Assembly (NCBI GenBank): GCA_046590855.1
Contig: JBKJTJ010000146.1
Location: 1 to 8,711, forward strand
From: JACMOY01 sp046590855
Lineage (GTDB): Bacteria > Actinomycetota > Actinomycetes > Actinomycetales > Angustibacteraceae
Direction of reading: 5' to 3'
DNA length: 8,711 nucleotides
Shown here: positions 6,916 through 8,711 of the stretch, in pieces
Numbering within the stretch: position 1 is the first letter of the stretch
Layout: each line of letters begins with the position of its first letter
Made by a program: the position numbers and the translations under genes
Notes under the pieces: model-generated
The model's input: only the letters and a program-made list of their open reading frames with translations
Databases searched by the model: none
What the model was told of the DNA's origin: nothing

Positions 6916-7815
6916 GTGACCTCGGTGAGCCTGCCCACCCTGCCCCTGGCGCGTTCCGCGATCGACCGGGCGGCCCACCGCCGCACCGAGGACCTGCTGG
7001 CGACGCTGCTCGCGCAGCCCGCGACCCGGGTGCTCGCCGTCGCCGCCGGTCGGGCCGCCGTCGCGGGCGACCCGGTCGAGCTGGTCCTGCGTGCGCCCGA
7101 GCCGGCTGACGACGGGCGCCTCGCGGTCTACCTCGGCACCGAGCCCGACGGCACCGAGCACGTCGCCGTCCTGGTCGACGACGTGCCGGACGGCGTGGGG
7201 CTGCGCGAGGTGGGGGCCGTCCTGGGCGCCCGCGACGCCGGACTGCTCACCCAGGCGGTGGCGCTGCTCGCCTGGCACGCCGTCCACACCCACTGCCCGC
7301 GCTGCGGTGCGCCGACCCGCGTCGTCCAGGCCGGGTACGCGCGGCACTGCGACGCGGACGGCAGCGACCACTACCCGCGCACCGACCCGGCCGTGATCAT
7401 GACCGTCGTGGACGCGGACGACCGGGTGCTGCTGGGTCACCAGGCGAGCTGGCCGCCCGGCCGGTTCTCGACCCTCGCCGGGTTCGTCGAGCCGGGTGAG
7501 CCGCTCGAGGCCGCCGTGCGCCGCGAGGTGCTCGAGGAGTCGGGCATCGTCGTCGACCACGTCGAGTACCGCGGCAGCCAGCCCTGGCCGTTCCCGGCCT
7601 CGATCATGCTGGGGTTCCACGCGTACGCCACCAGCCGCGACATCGAGGTCGACGGCGTCGAGATCGAGCTCGCGCGCTGGTTCAGCCGCGACGAGCTGGC
7701 GGCGGCGCTCGCGGCCGGTGAGGTGCTGCTGCCGCCGAGCGTCTCGATCGCCCGAGCGCTGATCGAGGACTGGTACGGCGGCCCGCTCACCGACCTCGGC
7801 GTCCCCTGGGCCTGA
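6916..7815 (+). CDS. nudC: NudC-type NADH pyrophosphatase / NAD-RNA decapping Nudix hydrolase
   Basis: NudC cleaves NAD(H) to NMN(H) and AMP and, in characterised homologues, removes NAD caps from RNA. The 299-residue product has a divergent N-terminal domain, a zinc-ribbon region with CPRC (127-130) and Cys145, then the Nudix domain. The Nudix box GFVEPGEPLEAAVRREVLEESGI (positions 189-211; key residues G189, E195, R203, E204, E207, E208, G210) is perfect. It is followed by SQPWPFP (221-227), which marks the NADH pyrophosphatase subfamily. The fourth zinc cysteine of the E. coli enzyme is not at the expected place; the stretch reads HCDADGSDHYPR, so His152 or an Asp may replace it. Start is GTG at 6916; the frame stays open far upstream but only antisense to real genes. 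It converges on the uridine-kinase-like gene with 5 bp between stop codons. Confidence 0.92.
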   Translation: MTSVSLPTLPLARSAIDRAAHRRTEDLLATLLAQPATRVLAVAAGRAAVAGDPVELVLRAPEPADDGRLAVYLGTEPDGTEHVAVLVDDVPDGVGLREVGAVLGARDAGLLTQAVALLAWHAVHTHCPRCGAPTRVVQAGYARHCDADGSDHYPRTDPAVIMTVVDADDRVLLGHQASWPPGRFSTLAGFVEPGEPLEAAVRREVLEESGIVVDHVEYRGSQPWPFPASIMLGFHAYATSRDIEVDGVEIELARWFSRDELAAALAAGEVLLPPSVSIARALIEDWYGGPLTDLGVPWA

Positions 7816-7820
7816 CCCGC

Positions 7821-8453
7821 TCAGTCCTGGTGCACCACGGCGGGGTGCCGCGGGTCGTCGTACCGGACGACGAGCCAGGCCCGGGCGGCAGGGTCGACCT
7901 CGTCGAGGTAGCGGGCCCAGCTCGGCCCGGGCCCGCCTCGACGTCCGAGCGCTGCCGCCGACGTCTGCAGGTGCACCACCAGGTCGAACGCGTCGGCGAG
8001 CTCCCAGCGCAGCAGGAACGGGCCGTCGACCACCGCGACGGCTCCGGGCGGCGCCTCGCGACGTGGCTCGCGGGTGGCCCGGTCGGTCCGGGCGTCCCAC
8101 AGCGAGCAGGTCGTCTGCATCGAGCCGCCGGGGCCCAGCGGGTCGAGCAGCTCGCGGCGCAGCCCGGGGTCGTCGTACCACTGCTCCCAGGGGGCGTCGG
8201 GGTCGGCGCCGTGCTCGAGCCGGATCGAGCGCGGCCGCACGAACGCCGCCCGCGACGCGCGCAGCACCGCCAGCCCGGCCGTCCGCAGCAGCCCGGCGAC
8301 GTCGTCCGACAGCCGGGCGCCGTCCGGGCCGACCGGCGCGTCGACGCCGACCCGGACGCCGCCACCGCCATCGCGCGCGGACGCGGCGAGGGCGGTGGCC
8401 TGCTGGGCGACCAGCCCGGCGAGCGCCGCCGGGCTGGTGGGCTGGATCCTCAG
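7821..8453 (-). CDS. Uridine-kinase-like P-loop protein with degenerate Walker A (possible pseudokinase)
   Basis: The frame encodes about 210 residues resembling the uridine kinase-like NTPases of actinobacteria. VRVGVDAPVGPDGARLSDD (33-51) sits where VGIDGxxxxGKTTLA is expected, but the Walker A lysine and Ser/Thr are missing. The rest is recognisable: SIRLE (76-80), LDPLGPGGS (103-111), AVVDGPFLLR (140-149), DLVVHL (157-162) and a C-terminal RYLDEVDPAARAWLVV (181-196). ATP binding or catalysis is therefore doubtful. I think related degenerate members exist in Micrococcales, so this may be a stable subfamily rather than decay. No in-frame ATG, GTG or TTG lies near the N terminus. The best start is CTG at 8453, giving LRIQPTSPAAL, in a CTGA overlap with the mycoredoxin stop. 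The frame is otherwise intact. Confidence 0.68.
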   Translation of the reverse strand: MRIQPTSPAALAGLVAQQATALAASARDGGGGVRVGVDAPVGPDGARLSDDVAGLLRTAGLAVLRASRAAFVRPRSIRLEHGADPDAPWEQWYDDPGLRRELLDPLGPGGSMQTTCSLWDARTDRATREPRREAPPGAVAVVDGPFLLRWELADAFDLVVHLQTSAAALGRRGGPGPSWARYLDEVDPAARAWLVVRYDDPRHPAVVHQD

Positions 8454-8711
8454 GCCGCGAGCCGCGCCAACACGTCGTCCAGGCTCGGGTTGGTCGCGAC
8501 GGTGCCGTCCGGGAACAGGATGGTGGGCACGGTCTGGTTGCCGCCGTTGGCCTGCTCGACGAACTGCGCGGACGCCTCGTCCTGCTCGATGTTCACCTCG
8601 GTGTAGCCGATGCCCTCGCGGTCCAGCAGGGTCTTCAGCCGGCGGCAGTAGCCGCACCAGGTGGTCGAGAACATCGTGATGGTGCCGGCCTCGGGGGCAG
8701 CGGGCGTGCTC
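8450..8711 (-). CDS. mrx1: Mycoredoxin / glutaredoxin-like protein, 5' end at window edge
   Basis: Mycoredoxins reduce mixed disulfides between proteins and mycothiol in actinobacteria. The visible 86 residues show TMFSTTWCGYCRRL with the CGYC redox motif, the cis-proline loop NGGNQTVPT and FPDGTVATNPS; the length and C terminus fit the roughly 80-90-residue family. An in-frame ATG at 8674 lies inside the first beta strand (TITMFSTTW), so the true start must be upstream. The frame is open to the window edge, and base 8711 is the last base of a codon ending in G that could be the ATG or GTG. In mycobacteria the equivalent gene (Rv3198A) lies between nudC and uvrD2, consistent with the neighbours here. 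Its stop overlaps the CTG start of the kinase-like gene. Confidence 0.88.
   Translation of the reverse strand, partial: STPAAPEAGTITMFSTTWCGYCRRLKTLLDREGIGYTEVNIEQDEASAQFVEQANGGNQTVPTILFPDGTVATNPSLDDVLARLAA

Noticed and set aside
6862..8181. Upstream extension of the phosphotransferase frame
   Set aside because: It is antisense to nudC and the extension has no family similarity; the GTG at 6861 fits the expected protein length.
7787..8371. ATG at 8371 as start of the kinase-like gene
   Set aside because: It is in a different frame, and the encoded protein lacks the family motifs.
8450..8674. Mycoredoxin starting at ATG 8674
   Set aside because: This would cut into the first beta strand before the CGYC motif; the frame continues open to the window edge.
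1..8711. CRISPR arrays, tRNA or rRNA genes, insertion sequences, phage or defence modules
   Set aside because: None seen. The RecB-type nuclease fragment at the left edge fits a repair helicase-nuclease, not a defence system, and no spaced direct repeats, cloverleafs or transposase motifs were found.

Overview
The window is very GC-rich and densely packed, with GTG starts at many genes, 4- to 8-nt gene overlaps and a mycoredoxin gene. This points to an actinomycete. The gene content (a fused oleBC like that of Micrococcus, and the adnB / nudC / mycoredoxin neighbourhood) suggests a Micrococcales-type organism, but the exact genus cannot be read from the sequence.

Layout from left to right. 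Positions 1-358 hold the 3' end of a UvrD-family helicase-nuclease, most likely AdnB, ending in its RecB-type nuclease motifs. A 206-bp gap (359-564) follows. It carries five 11-bp tandem repeats (367-421), a GC-rich dyad that may end the adnB transcript, and a perfect 10-bp hairpin (525-548) just upstream of the next ribosome binding site. Next comes a complete three-gene olefin operon on the plus strand: oleA (565-1590), an oleB-oleC fusion (1604-4141) and oleD (4138-5103). It should encode head-to-head condensation of two acyl-CoAs, ketone reduction, beta-lactone formation and decarboxylation to a long-chain internal cis-alkene. A hairpin containing both stop codons separates oleD from a convergent minus-strand pair: an endonuclease/exonuclease/phosphatase-family protein (5124-5942) and a macrolide-2'-phosphotransferase-like kinase (5935-6861). 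These overlap by 8 nt. The kinase shares a 54-bp intergenic region with the divergent nudC (6916-7815). That region is a large, nearly symmetric dyad with the same TACGGT box the same distance from each start codon. The window ends with a minus-strand pair: a mycoredoxin running off the right edge (8450-8711) and a uridine-kinase-like protein with a degenerate P-loop, apparently starting at CTG in a CTGA overlap (7821-8453).

The flanking genes adnB, nudC and mycoredoxin match a chromosomal neighbourhood known from mycobacteria (adnA-adnB-Rv3200c-nudC-Rv3198A-uvrD2). The ole operon and the EEP gene therefore look like an insertion between adnB and the phosphotransferase/nudC block. The enzymes belong to described families, and I see no convincing undescribed multi-gene system. 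The least explained signals are non-coding: the oleA leader with mutually exclusive pairings, the symmetric promoter region and the 11-bp tandem repeats. The degenerate kinase is the least explained protein.
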